A DNA stretch of 64,000 nucleotides from Tritrichomonas foetus (lineage: Eukaryota; Parabasalia; Tritrichomonadida; Tritrichomonadidae): the NCBI GenBank assembly GCA_001839685.1, contig MLAK01000704.1:56019-120018 (forward strand), in the 5' to 3' direction. The notes beneath the pieces are model-generated. The model was not told the origin of the DNA and ran no database searches. It saw only the letters and a program-made list of their open reading frames with translations. The translations under genes were made by a program, and so were the position numbers. Of this stretch, positions 41,268-51,955 are shown one piece after another. Within the stretch, counting starts at the first letter, position 1; each line of letters opens with the position of its first letter.

Positions 41268-41828
41268 TTAACAACATTGTTCTTTTGGCGGAGATTCAAT
41301 TATTACAGATGTACTTCGTTTGTGGCCGTATTTGTTTGCAAGTGTTTGTGAAACGTAAGAAAATGATTCTTGTATTTTTTCTCCTGTTAAAGCAGAGACA
41401 AAAAAGTGCTGATAATCATTTTCTTTACACCATTCTTCAACATCGTGATTTGGAGATGTGACCAAATCAACTTTATTTCCAAATACTACAACGATTGCAT
41501 TTTTTTCAGCTTCGTGCATTCTATCCACCCATTCTTGGGTGCTTTCTAATGAATTGCTTGATGTTACGTCATAAACTATAATCGCGAGAACTGTTGATCT
41601 GAAATAGAGAGTCCCAATTGCTTGATATTGCTCTTGTCCTGCTGTATCCCAAATGTGCATTTTGAATTCTCTATCACCGCTGTAAACTGTATGCGAAATA
41701 AAGTCGGCGCCAACTGTTGGATTTGTATATGGATCGAATCTGCCAGTGGTGTATCGTTGAAGAATGCTTGTTTTTCCAGCTTGCGTGTTTCCACATAAAA
41801 CAACTTTGTAAACTTCTTGCGTGATCAT
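41268..41828 (-). CDS. Rab-family small GTPase
   Basis: A 186-residue Ras-superfamily GTPase. P-loop GNTQAGKTS (13-21), switch region TNPTVGADF (35-43), WDTAGQE (59-65), GNKVDL (116-121) and SAL near 146 are all present, so nucleotide binding and hydrolysis should be intact. It ends in -KEQCC, a Rab-type double-cysteine geranylgeranylation site. Membrane-traffic regulator by family; it is divergent enough that I cannot name the subgroup. Trichomonads have very large Rab families. Stop TAAA. Confidence 0.94.
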   Translation of the reverse strand: MITQEVYKVVLCGNTQAGKTSILQRYTTGRFDPYTNPTVGADFISHTVYSGDREFKMHIWDTAGQEQYQAIGTLYFRSTVLAIIVYDVTSSNSLESTQEWVDRMHEAEKNAIVVVFGNKVDLVTSPNHDVEEWCKENDYQHFFVSALTGEKIQESFSYVSQTLANKYGHKRSTSVIIESPPKEQCC

Positions 41829-42577
41829 TGTAAATTGGAAAACCGAAAGAAAAACTAAAATTCAAATTAGCATGTAAGACCGTTTATTAATCCAAAAATT
41901 GAATACCTTATAAAATTTTATTGAAAAATAAAGATATCTTTGTGAAAAAATGATAAAATGTAAATCTTATAGACATATTCACTGTCAAATACTTGATAAA
42001 GCATTTAATCACCAAAAAGACCAAATGTGATTGACAATTTAGATTCATTCAAAAAAAAAATTAGGTGCATATTTGCAAACCATGCTATTCCTGATAATAT
42101 CAATAATCGAGCTATATGGTTGATATTGTTTGTAAAACATAAAATGAAACGAGATAATTCAAAATCATTATAGTTAACTGTTATTGGTTAACTCATGTTT
42201 ATTTAAATGATATTTTAAAATATTGCTGAGCAAGTAAGAATATATATTTTTTTAGATGAAGATAAATCACTTGGAACAATTTATTACTCAGTTTTTATTT
42301 TTTAAAAAAAATCTATGAAGATGATCAAAATTGTTTCAACCACGAATTCTAGAAACACCATTTATCATAATTGACAGCAACAAAATATCACCAGATACAA
42401 CTTTGCATACAATTTGTGTTTAAAGTAAATGTAGACCGAAAATTGATATTCGTTTTATTGAAAAACAATCGAGAAAGAAATGTTAAAATCAAAGAAACAC
42501 ACATTTACATTCAAAAAATCTTTATTCTTTATTCAAACATCTAAATCTAAAACACAAGATAATTTTTTCATTGATTT
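41829..42577. promoter_or_regulatory. upstream region of the Rab gene with a GTTAAC dyad
   Basis: 749 bp, non-coding. At 42172-42193 AGTTAAC and its complement GTTAACT face each other across 8 bases. The same core forms the larger dyad at 7059. Other than poly(A/T) runs nothing else stands out. Confidence 0.35.
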
Positions 42578-43816
42578 CTAAATCAGTGGGAAGATTGGCT
42601 TCTTCACTCCCAGAGAAGAAGTCCCCAGCCTTTTTGTCATATTAGGTCGAATAACCTGCATTTTTTTAGGCTTCATAGTGACTGCTCTCTGAGAAAGAGC
42701 TACTCTTGAAAGTGGCACCCTCATATACGGCGTCGAGCGACCAGTCGATGCTCTAAATTCTTTCATAGACACTTTTTCAAGAGAATTTTGGTGACTCACA
42801 CCATCTGGACGGATTGAACGACCAGTTGATATTGTTGGAATTCTAACTTCTCCCAAAACAGGTTCGAAGATGGTATTTTCACGTGAATAGGAAGTTTCTT
42901 TTGATGGAGTGATATGATAAATGACTACGTTATTTTTTTGATTGATTCGAATATAACCAGCCAAATTATTTAACTCATAATTTGAAGTGGAAAAAATGGT
43001 ATATCCAATTCCATTGAAAAAAGAATCAACTCCTTTTTCACAGCATTGATGGGCCCTAATAATTCGAGTAAAATTATTATTTTGTAAAAATTGAAGTGTT
43101 GCCTGCTGGCCAAAAAAACAACCTCCGCCTCTTGTAGAAGCCTTAAATGTTGATGTTTCCATCGATGGATCACTCCACATTAGATCCATTAATAATAAGT
43201 TTTCACAATTTTTGATGGGTCGCTCAAAAGATGCTATTTGTGATGTCATTGAAAGTTTTGAACTTAACCCCCCATGAACACAAAAATTAGTATCACCTAT
43301 AACCGCACTTATTGGCATATAATTAAAAGCCTCATTAAAATGGTACCATAAATCATAACTATTGTATAAATTATTAATTTCATCTTTGAATCCATAATGC
43401 TCATTCACGTCTGAAAATTCATGATTGCCCCTGATCAAAAATACGTTATCAGGATATGCCACGGTTAAAGCGAAAAGAAGTGTCATCACTTCAATTGAAA
43501 ACTTACCACGATCAATATAATCGCCAAGAAACAAAATTTTCTGGGAAAAAAAATCGCCGATATGACCAAGAATTCGCAAAAGGTCGTGAATGTTTCCGTG
43601 GATGTCTCCGACGATAAAAGTACCCAGGGGAAGCTCCAGGAGCGTTGGCTGTTTTTGAAATCGAGAAATCGTGAGATCAATCAAATTGGTCAAGACATCG
43701 ACGGGAAATTTGGGAAATTTTGTTTTGGAGGAAATGGTTGAAGGTATTGGGCAGATGCTTCCAACAACACGTTCGAATGCCTCAAGAACGAGGATGTCGG
43801 TCGTTGATTCTATCAT
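42578..43816 (-). CDS. PPP-family Ser/Thr phosphatase with basic tail
   Basis: A 412-residue metallophosphatase of the PP1/PP2A superfamily. Metal and phosphate motifs are intact: GDIHG (70-74), GDYIDRG (98-104), RGNHE (129-133), CVHGG near 180 and IIRAHQC near 255. The N-terminal 60 residues resemble the PP1-type helical cap. The last about 90 residues are a disordered, basic tail with a repeated STGRS motif (TISTGRSIRPDG, RASTGRSTPYMRV), unlike canonical PP1, and probably regulatory or for localisation. Closest subgroup is uncertain; it is PP1-like but divergent. Confidence 0.92.
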   Translation of the reverse strand: MIESTTDILVLEAFERVVGSICPIPSTISSKTKFPKFPVDVLTNLIDLTISRFQKQPTLLELPLGTFIVGDIHGNIHDLLRILGHIGDFFSQKILFLGDYIDRGKFSIEVMTLLFALTVAYPDNVFLIRGNHEFSDVNEHYGFKDEINNLYNSYDLWYHFNEAFNYMPISAVIGDTNFCVHGGLSSKLSMTSQIASFERPIKNCENLLLMDLMWSDPSMETSTFKASTRGGGCFFGQQATLQFLQNNNFTRIIRAHQCCEKGVDSFFNGIGYTIFSTSNYELNNLAGYIRINQKNNVVIYHITPSKETSYSRENTIFEPVLGEVRIPTISTGRSIRPDGVSHQNSLEKVSMKEFRASTGRSTPYMRVPLSRVALSQRAVTMKPKKMQVIRPNMTKRLGTSSLGVKKPIFPLI

Positions 43817-44712
43817 AAAATTAGCGTAAGATATTTTTGGAACTTTTTCAGATAATTTTATCGACTATCCACATAATTTAAATAAAGAATTCACCAGAAC
43901 GTATTTACAATACAGAATTTTTTGAATAAAATTCTGAATACTGTTGGGATCAATATATTGAAATTCATCATAACTATTTATATTTACGAAATAATATCAA
44001 TATTGGTTTATTTTTGGAAATAACTCATATCAAATGCTTTATAAACCAAAACAAATTTTGAATGATTATTTATACTCACAAATTAATTCATATTGAGATA
44101 ATTGAGGAATCACATTTCAGATCACTTCAAATTTAATAGTTTTTGTGTTGTTGAGAATATTTCATAGAATTTTGACTGCTTTACACCGATTTTCTGGTTT
44201 TTTGATTCACTTGTTATTCTTTTCCAAAACAGCAAAAAAATGATTTTTGGTTGAAAAATATGATATATATAGCCTTGATATGCAGTGACCCATCTTAAAA
44301 AGTCGATGCTAGAATTAACTGGAAATCATCAAATTCTTTGAAAATATCTTTAAACGATTATTCTCACACTATGCGATACAATATATAATATATTTTTTCC
44401 ATTCTCTGAAAAATAATCAAATATTTTTTTGATTAGATATCTAAAAAAAAGGTGAAAAAGACTTGTTGGCTCAAAACGATACAAATATTAGATAGTACTA
44501 TTGAATGGTTATTTGTAGTTAATTGAACACAAGTGAATGACTTGAATTAATCTGATCAATGAAACACTTTGGTCTTTACAGGGATGATCACTGTAACATT
44601 ATCATTGAATCTTGTGTTTATAATTAAAAATAAATATTGTTTAAAAGAGAAAAATTAATTTATTAGAAATGAAAATGTAAATTTTTATTCAAAAAAAGAT
44701 TTCAATGGCAAT
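43817..44712. other. AT-rich spacer
   Basis: 896 bp upstream of the PPP phosphatase gene and 3' of the small coiled-coil gene. Non-coding by stop density; no repeat or RNA gene was recognised. Confidence 0.55.
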
Positions 44713-44925
44713 TTATTTGTTTTGGTTCTTTAAAACTTCTGCATCAAGAAGTTTGTTTAATTCATCACATGTTTTATGTAAAATTTTGTTTTCTTCAATT
44801 TGTTTATTTAATTTGTTGACGGTTTCATCGAGTGCTTCATTCAGGCGATCACAAGTATTATGCAAGATACTGTTTTCTTGTTGAAGTTTAGCAACTTGTT
44901 TTTGGAGTTCTTCAACTGTTGACAT
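44713..44925 (-). CDS. 70-residue leucine-zipper-like protein
   Basis: A complete small gene, ATG to TAA, coding one continuous coiled coil of 70 residues. It contains an imperfect internal duplication: ENSILHNTCDRLNEALDE and ENKILHKTCDELNKLLDA, about 28 residues apart (four heptads), each with a conserved Cys. Composition is clearly richer in coding-type codons than the flanks, and the stop is TAAA as in many neighbours. It is likely to form a parallel dimer or pair with a larger coiled-coil partner. Function unknown. Confidence 0.7.
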   Translation of the reverse strand: MSTVEELQKQVAKLQQENSILHNTCDRLNEALDETVNKLNKQIEENKILHKTCDELNKLLDAEVLKNQNK

Positions 44926-45668
44926 TTGATGTTATGAAAAAAAATGAAGTGTGAAAGTGATATAATATCGTCACTATTCAATCACTTGAAATCAGCTAAC
45001 AAAATTTTCGCAATTTTGATAGAAAATTTACCTTTATCTCTTTCCTAGAACTAAATTCAATAAAAATAATTGTTAATATATATTACTAAAAAATACATAA
45101 TATTTATAGGAAGCATAGGATGGAATTTCACATATTTTTATGGAGATAAAGTTATTTTTTCATTTTTCTATGTATAAACTTTTTCATAAAAAGTAATCGT
45201 AAATTTTTATTTTGAATGCAGGCAGACATTTATACCAAATCTAATTTATATGGGTGTTGGGCTTTCCAAAAAACGATCTTATATGACCAATTTTCTACAA
45301 AATTGGTTAGTTTTCTATTCATGTTGTAAATATAATCATTGTTTTTTCCGTGATCAATGAGAATTTGTTCACACATTAATGTGAACAAAAGTGGGCGAAG
45401 TTTAGTTCTTCCAACTATATTAGTGGCATTTTATTAATGTTGCAGTTTATTATATTATCAATCTTGTGAATCATCTCCTATTAATTGATATCAAATTTTC
45501 GTAATGCATTTGAATGAATGTATCATACAGCAAACAATAAAATCTCAATAATCAAAACAAACAAAAAGAAAAAAGACCAAACGAAAAATAAATAAGAAAA
45601 TAATAATAAATTATACATGATAAAAACATTTAGTTAAAAAAAACAAACATTTTTTGATAGTATTTTGA
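44926..45668. other. AT-rich spacer
   Basis: 743 bp, non-coding, between two minus-strand genes. A short imperfect palindrome around gttcacacattaatgtgaac (45369-45388) is the only structure noticed. Confidence 0.5.
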
Positions 45669-47807
45669 TCATTGACCCATATTTAAGTGACTGCTGATCA
45701 TTGGTAGACAAGTTATCTCCTTAATTGTCGAGCCAAAAGAAACTGGACTTGGTGACAACATTTTTGGTTTACTTAAAGGTACCTTTGAAGTACTTTTTCG
45801 AACCACTCTTCGAGTTTGAACGTTGTTTCGTGTAACTTTGACGAATTTTGTTGATTTGCTTCCTAAAACTGGCAATAAAGGAGTTGATCCTTTGGTTTGA
45901 TTTGGAATTTGTGATAAAAGGATCGCTTTGTTATTTGATTGGCTGTTTTCGATAGTTATATCTGTTTTAGCTGGCACTAATTGCGATAAGTCAGCCATAT
46001 CCTTTTTAGTTTCATTCCACATTGCACACACAAAAGGATCTTCATCTTCACCAAGCTTTTGGAAAAGTGCGTTTGCCTCTTTTTCAAGTTCATAAAGTTC
46101 TTTTCGCATGAAATAAAGTTTAAATTTAGGTATCTTCTTTAAGACATTTGCACGAACAGACGAAAATTGATCATCTGAAAGTTTAATCATTTCTTTCCAA
46201 AGAATTTCAACAATTCCTTGACAGTGCTTATATAAAAAGAAAGCAGTAGAAACTTGTGGAAACATTTCTCTCATTTTGGCTGATTGATTAGTACCAAAAC
46301 TAGTAATAATTAGACCAAAAAGTACCATTAATTCTTTATAATCTTGGAAAAAGTTTGACAAACATTCAATAAATTCAACAAATGTTGGCAACAAAGCTCG
46401 ACTTTCACATAGCTTATCAACAGAAATATAAAATATGTCTTGCCAGCATTTAATAATAGCATTACGTGGTAAAGAAGAAATAATACTAATAGCTTTTCTG
46501 AAAATTCGCCATTGTTTGATTGATGCCATCATTGAAAAAAGAACTGGTGTAATTTCAACAAGGAATTTAGTATCAACCATTGTGAAAATTACAGGATTAC
46601 ATAAATCATCCAAAATTTCCTGAATAGGATCATTTAATTGATTTGCATAGATTTGGAATAATGTATTTGAAATGCTCGGATAGTGTTGAGCATAGATTAA
46701 AAGAGAGACGAATTCGGTCATTACGGCTTTTCTTACTTTTGCATCTTTATTGAAGCCAATATTGCTTAAAATCTGAGAAGAATCAAATCCTCCTAAATGT
46801 CCATTATTTTTTGTATCCATCTCTACAAAGATGCTCAAGTTTTCACAAATAATTTTTGGTAGTTTGATTAGTGTTTCGATATTGGTTGATTTTGTAACCA
46901 TAAAAAGTGTTTTCTTAATGAGTGGGAGTATTATTGAACTTTTCAGCTCGATAATATTTTGACTTTTGAGAAGGAGGTTTGTTGCAATTTCTTCATTTTC
47001 TTCAGCCCATTTAAATCCTTCAATCACAAAAGTGAAGTAAACTTGTGGTGTAAAGATATCTTTCAGATTCAGAATATTTTTGATATAACCACTTCGTAAT
47101 TCTGGATTGGATCGAAAATTTTGCATGAGCAGAGAAGGAAGAACTTTTGTTTCCCATTCCCCATTAAAACATTTCCTAGTTGATCGAATTATCTGATCAA
47201 GATAATTTTCGGCAATGACTTTCGATGAAATAATTTTCAGGAATTGCTCAGAAGTGATGTGGAAATTTTCCGCGCTAGAATTAACAAAGATTTCGCCAAC
47301 CGTGAAATGATAGGCAATATCGTCGCGGCTGATTAAATTCAAAATATGAGGCAGTATACAACTCTGGAAAGACTCCTTTGTGAAGAATGGTAAAATAATC
47401 GATAAACACTCGGCGTATTCAATTGCTGGATTATTCTCCATTCTGTCAATGATCGGCGACAAAAGCGGGGCCGCAACAATCTTTCCAAGAGACCTTGCTA
47501 GGTCGCGAGCGCATGTGATGGCTGCGTATTCCATTGTTGGCAGATTGTGGTGAAATAAAAATATGATATTGGGGATGAGCTGCATGCACTTTTTATCGGC
47601 AGCACAGGCCTTAGGAAAAAGCGAAAGGGCCCACAATATAAGATGGTGGTTGTTTGATTTGATGGCGTTTGATATTTTTTCGAAGAAATTGGAATCGTTT
47701 CGATTTTCATTGTTTTGTTTGGAAATATTGCCGGGAAACGGGTGACGATCTCCAAGATCACGAAACAGTAAAGACTGCTGCGTGAGTGTTTGCTTTAAAG
47801 ATCGCAT
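45669..47807 (-). CDS. HEAT-repeat protein, PP2A-scaffold/PP4R1-like
   Basis: A 712-residue, mostly helical protein of HEAT-type repeats from about 40 to 620 (for example ATNLLLKSQNIIELKSSIIL, DAKVRKAVMTEFVSLLIYAQ, FSSVRANVLKKIPKFKLYF). The pattern with V-R-x-A-V-type helix starts recalls PP2A A-subunit and PP4R1 scaffolds. The last about 90 residues are basic and disordered (TRRVVRKSTSKVPLSKPKML). A scaffold for phosphatases is attractive given two other phosphatase genes nearby, but that is inference; other HEAT adaptors are possible. Start ATG, stop TGA. Confidence 0.7.
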   Translation of the reverse strand: MRSLKQTLTQQSLLFRDLGDRHPFPGNISKQNNENRNDSNFFEKISNAIKSNNHHLILWALSLFPKACAADKKCMQLIPNIIFLFHHNLPTMEYAAITCARDLARSLGKIVAAPLLSPIIDRMENNPAIEYAECLSIILPFFTKESFQSCILPHILNLISRDDIAYHFTVGEIFVNSSAENFHITSEQFLKIISSKVIAENYLDQIIRSTRKCFNGEWETKVLPSLLMQNFRSNPELRSGYIKNILNLKDIFTPQVYFTFVIEGFKWAEENEEIATNLLLKSQNIIELKSSIILPLIKKTLFMVTKSTNIETLIKLPKIICENLSIFVEMDTKNNGHLGGFDSSQILSNIGFNKDAKVRKAVMTEFVSLLIYAQHYPSISNTLFQIYANQLNDPIQEILDDLCNPVIFTMVDTKFLVEITPVLFSMMASIKQWRIFRKAISIISSLPRNAIIKCWQDIFYISVDKLCESRALLPTFVEFIECLSNFFQDYKELMVLFGLIITSFGTNQSAKMREMFPQVSTAFFLYKHCQGIVEILWKEMIKLSDDQFSSVRANVLKKIPKFKLYFMRKELYELEKEANALFQKLGEDEDPFVCAMWNETKKDMADLSQLVPAKTDITIENSQSNNKAILLSQIPNQTKGSTPLLPVLGSKSTKFVKVTRNNVQTRRVVRKSTSKVPLSKPKMLSPSPVSFGSTIKEITCLPMISSHLNMGQ

Positions 47808-49377
47808 GATGGAGAGGTCAAAGTTAAAGGAAGTTTAACACGCTTTATACAATTTTCTGAGGAATCTACAACTTTTTCTGTTGCTATGGAACATGATCGC
47901 TTTTTCTTTTGAAATGATTAAAATTGTATATGTTTAAATGGAAATAAATTATATTTATTACAATTGGATGGAAAAAAAAATACTTTTGAGAGAATTCACT
48001 AAGTAAAGATTTCTATTAAATCCCTTTGAAACAGAAATCAAAATTCTATCATTATTTTTATATTTCAATGGTATTTCAGAATTTCTTCTGAAATATAAAT
48101 GTAAAACGTTAAAAATGGACAGAAAAATTACTTTGACACCTCAAATATTTTAAAGTAATTCAAATTAACTTGATTCTTTAGAAATTCCCAAGATTTTGTT
48201 CTTATACAAGAAGAAACCCATAAAAAACAAAGTTCACCAATAACATTAGAGAAAAGCAAGAAATTTCTTGAGAGTTCTAAAACTATTGAGTTAGAATATC
48301 ACGATATCTCTTCGAAAGAAAAATAACTACTTCTTCATTGAAATCTAAATATTCTTTCTCAAATTTGAAGAAATATCAAATGATTGTGATGTCTATGCAC
48401 TTTGTTTGGCTACCTTTATTGAAATCTAAATATTCTTCTCAAATTGATACAATGTGTGGTTTTCAAAATATATAATTCACAAAAAATCTAAATCGCAGTA
48501 TTTAATGAATAATCATCATCTTGTCAGTTTATTCAGGTGGATTTTGAATTTCTGGGGAAAATGTGAAGATTTGATTGAGAATATCATTTATAATTCCAAT
48601 TGAATATATTTGAATATGACTTTTCTATTCGTTATTCACTTATTCCTCACAACAATAAATTTTTTTTGATGTCAAATGACATCCGATATAATTTTCAACA
48701 TGGAATGATAATATCTTGAAGTCTGTGAGAGTTATGATTGAATAATAAAAACTTATAAACACATTTGGAAAAAACATATTTTTGATTGTCGATCAAATTT
48801 TTTTATCAAATAACTCTTTGGCTTAGAGTTTGATAAATGAGTTATTTTAGAGAAAGAAATGAGCCTAAAACCTGACCTTTCATTTTTCGGTATGATAAAT
48901 ATATTTCATTTCGGTCAATATGTCTTCGTCAATGTTATCTACTTTTCCATTACACTTGGAAAATGTATAATTATTATATACTGCAGCATATCTATTGGAT
49001 TGTAAAAATTCACAATTTTATGCTTTTGTCATCGTTTTCTATTCTTTCTTCTTTGTAAAGAATGTGAGATTTACAACGCACCGTAATACTCGAAAAATAA
49101 AATAAAACTATATTAATACTGCACAAAAAAATAAGTAGAAGCATTTAGAAATAATCTTTGTCCCTGTTTAGCCAACAAAAATTGTGTTATTGAGTTCAAG
49201 AATATCAGTAATTGTCGATTCATGGGAAAGAAATTTTCATACAGGAATCCAAAAACAGCAATGTTAATCAAAAGAAAAAACAGAATCAGTAATCAAAAGA
49301 AAAACAAAAAAAGAAATCAATATAAAACGATGATTGAAGTAGAAAATAGAATGATACTTTATTCAAATGCCATAAAA
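47808..49377. other. 1.57-kb gene-free interval with a short direct repeat
   Basis: AT-rich, no supported gene. A roughly 30-bp segment containing attgaaatctaaatattct and tctcaaatt occurs twice, at about 48338 and 48418, some 80 bp apart with one small gap. The rest is unstructured by eye. Confidence 0.5.
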
Positions 49378-50436
49378 TTATGTGCAGAACCAAAATCCAG
49401 AAACAATTTTCTTGAACATATCACTGTTGTGGAGTGGTATCACAATGAAGAACAAGTACGAAAGAATACAGCCAAAAACAAAATACTTTTTCGGTAAAAC
49501 AGCCCAACCCAAGAAAATCGAACCACAAACTCTTAAAAGGAGTTCACTCTTTCTTGGATTCTGCCAGGCAAACCAATCATTAAAGAATGACTGAATTTGA
49601 AGAACACCTTGGTTGTCTGTGCCAACAAACCGAGATTCTGGCATTTTCCCATCATTTTGAATATTCTGCCAACCAGTGAACATTAATGCAATTGAAACAA
49701 GCAAGCAAATCAATGGTAGAAATGGGATAAATTTCATACAGAATGAGACAAGGGAAATGAAAAATAAAATTCTGAGTTTGATGTGAATATCGAAATGCAG
49801 ATGATTACAATAATCTAGAATGAATTTAATTGGCGCTAAAACCGAAGCCATGTGATCGGCATTTGTATCTTCAATCACAGGTGCAACATGGTCATCTGGA
49901 GAAGCCTCAGGGAATTCTAATGATTGATGGCATTCAGCCAATTCCACTTCGATTGATGAAAATGGCGTTTCATCCCTTTCTGTTTGTTTGGCGAGACTTG
50001 AAATTATCTTTCTGAATTTGTTTTCGTCTTTTCGTGAGGCCTCCGATAATGAGCGCAAAAGATTAAAGCATTGGAAAAGAGACTTCGTAGTTTGGAATTG
50101 AAAGTTCGCAATTGATCCGGATTTGTCTGTGATTGTGATTGTAAGATCGCTTCTGACACCGCTGAGTCCGCGTAATGCATCAAATGTGGCTTCAACGATT
50201 GACTGATGGGGAATTGTATTCTTTGGTAAGAAAACCATTCGTTTTGTTGTTAAATAAAAAACACCTTTTAACGTATTCGTGCCTTCGCCTTCTTGATAAA
50301 GCAAAGATACTTCATTGAAATGTTCAAGCGCGATTTCTTTTCTGAGGTTTCCGCCGAAAACTAAAACAGCCTGACGAAGTGGATCGTATTCATTTTGTGA
50401 CCATCGCCTCCACACTTCTTCTGGTATATCTGTCAT
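49378..50436 (-). CDS. GRAM-like domain membrane protein
   Basis: A 352-residue protein. An N-terminal GRAM/PH-like module (about 40-135) includes GVFYLTTKRMVFLPKN, the signature strand pair of GRAM domains. A variable linker follows. Two hydrophobic hairpins lie at about 222-258 and 303-338, leaving both ends cytosolic as in reticulon or GRAMD4-type hairpin proteins. GRAM domains bind phosphoinositides or sterol-rich membranes, so a role at ER contact sites or in organelle shape is plausible but inferred. Start ATG. The broken coding-like tract lies 210 bp upstream. Confidence 0.8.
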   Translation of the reverse strand: MTDIPEEVWRRWSQNEYDPLRQAVLVFGGNLRKEIALEHFNEVSLLYQEGEGTNTLKGVFYLTTKRMVFLPKNTIPHQSIVEATFDALRGLSGVRSDLTITITDKSGSIANFQFQTTKSLFQCFNLLRSLSEASRKDENKFRKIISSLAKQTERDETPFSSIEVELAECHQSLEFPEASPDDHVAPVIEDTNADHMASVLAPIKFILDYCNHLHFDIHIKLRILFFISLVSFCMKFIPFLPLICLLVSIALMFTGWQNIQNDGKMPESRFVGTDNQGVLQIQSFFNDWFAWQNPRKSELLLRVCGSIFLGWAVLPKKYFVFGCILSYLFFIVIPLHNSDMFKKIVSGFWFCT

Positions 50437-50648
50437 TTTTGACGATCACTTTTTTATCTACGATCATTTTTAACTGAATTTATATATTCATTGTATATAT
50501 GGTCATTAATTATTCAAAATCATCAAATATTTGAAATGATAGTAACTTTTTGAAATAGAGTAAAAGATTAAATTATGTTTAATTGAAGTGTTGATTCAAA
50601 AAGTTGATGGAAAATGATTTTTATTGTTAGAATCATTAATTTTTTGAA

Positions 50649-51510
50649 ATGATGATCATCGTTTGCGATCGTAAAGGTCGAAGAAAAATTGTCGAGGTGA
50701 ATACACTGGTGAATTAACCTCTGAAACACAAAAAAATGATCGAAAACCGAAATTCGGTAAATTCATTTGAGCGCACGTTAACCAACTTCACAGATGTATA
50801 CAAACCAAATAGTCTTAACGTACGAAATCACTAAAATGATCCTTATCATCAGTATTACTTAATACCATCAGTCAAAAATCAAAACCCAAATAGCTAAAAG
50901 AATGACGAAAATTTCCCTTATCGCAAACTTCGCAAATGGCCGAATTCAAAAATATTTCGAAAATGATTCTGAAGAAGCTATTGTTTCAGTTTTCGGGTGA
51001 TAAGTCTTTCAGTCAATTGTTAAATCTATTTTTTATAGTTATGAGCCATATTTATTCATAGTTTTGAAATTTTGCAACAATTAAACCGAAAAAAGAGCGA
51101 TTTTGGAGAAAGCCTAAAAAAAAATTGTGAGAAGCTTTTTTTCCAAGAATCACAAAGATTATAATACTGCTTCCCATAATTCTATTTACACTTCTTCTAT
51201 CGATTTTTAATTAAAAATCGCGAAAATTTTGATAGTTTTAACTCAGTGATGTTGAATTAATTCAATTTCCATTTGACAAATAAGAATGTATTGAAATCTT
51301 TTCTGTCATAAAATTTTAGTATATGAAGAAAATAGACTGGCAGTCCTCAACAGCACATTCTCAAGCAGGGATACAGATACAACGATTGAAAGACCAAATC
51401 AAGAAAAATGGAATCCAATATGTTTTTTTCCAGACTCGATGCCAAGTGAATTTTCTGATGACTCGCCATTTAGATGGCAAAACATTCGTAATCTTCTCAT
51501 TGATGCCTAA
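50649..51510 (+). pseudogene. coding-like tract broken across frames (pseudogene, missed introns, or sequence errors)
   Basis: About 860 bp of raised GC relative to its flanks, carrying successive short open stretches that look coding but sit in different frames. 50649-50834: one frame with a single internal stop. 50902-51000: ATG, 32 codons (MTKISLIANFANGRIQKYFE at the start). 51045-51164: FEILQQLNRKKSDFGESLKK. 51142-51210: DYNTASHNSIYTSSIDF then stop. 51295-51510: DTDTTIERPNQEKW, then SEFSDDSPFRWQNIRN, then stop. Removing one T from the T7 run at 51136-51142 would join the third and fourth pieces. An undetermined base at 51674 shows the assembly is imperfect here. I recognise no family. Confidence 0.4.
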
Positions 51511-51673
51511 ATTTTTTTTATTTATATCAAAATTATTAATATTTTTTTTATACTTCATTTTTGTATTTTGGAAAACATTATAATTTTCGATGGAGGGCCA
51601 TATGATAATAAAAAGCACGATTTATGATAAGAAATAATCAAGATATTAATGCTATAAAATCACTTTTTATCTC

Positions 51674-51674
51674 N
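51674..51674. other. undetermined base (n)
   Basis: The only ambiguous base in the window. It sits in the AT-rich leader between the broken coding-like tract and the Akt-like kinase gene, and flags locally weak sequence support. The interval 51511-51955 shows no gene. Confidence 0.99.
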
Positions 51675-51955
51675 ATAATTCTCAGAAATTTCTGTGGGGT
51701 TTATTTTTTTCTCACAATTTTTTTTTGGATTTGGTTTTCTCTGTATCTTGATTTTTAAATTATAATATTTATATATTATTAATAGGATTACAATTAAATA
51801 TTTTTTATATGACAATAATATCAACAATTATTCATTTAGATCTCTCAATAGTCTTCTACATCTAGAGCTAGTTAGTTTGTATACATCTAACTTCACCCAA
51901 TTTTTTTGTTGAACGCTATCAAAAGTTTCAGACAAAATTTTTTTTCCAATTCACA

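Noticed and set aside
49222..49497. 91-codon Lys/Asn/Arg-rich frame on the plus strand
   Set aside because: Its second half is antisense to the end of the GRAM-like gene and its first half is A-rich spacer; no domain.
51323..51583. 86-codon ATG frame ending in a hydrophobic stretch that looks like a membrane segment
   Set aside because: The hydrophobic end comes from T-rich spacer after 51510. Another frame (51295-51510) has better coding composition and stops where GC drops.
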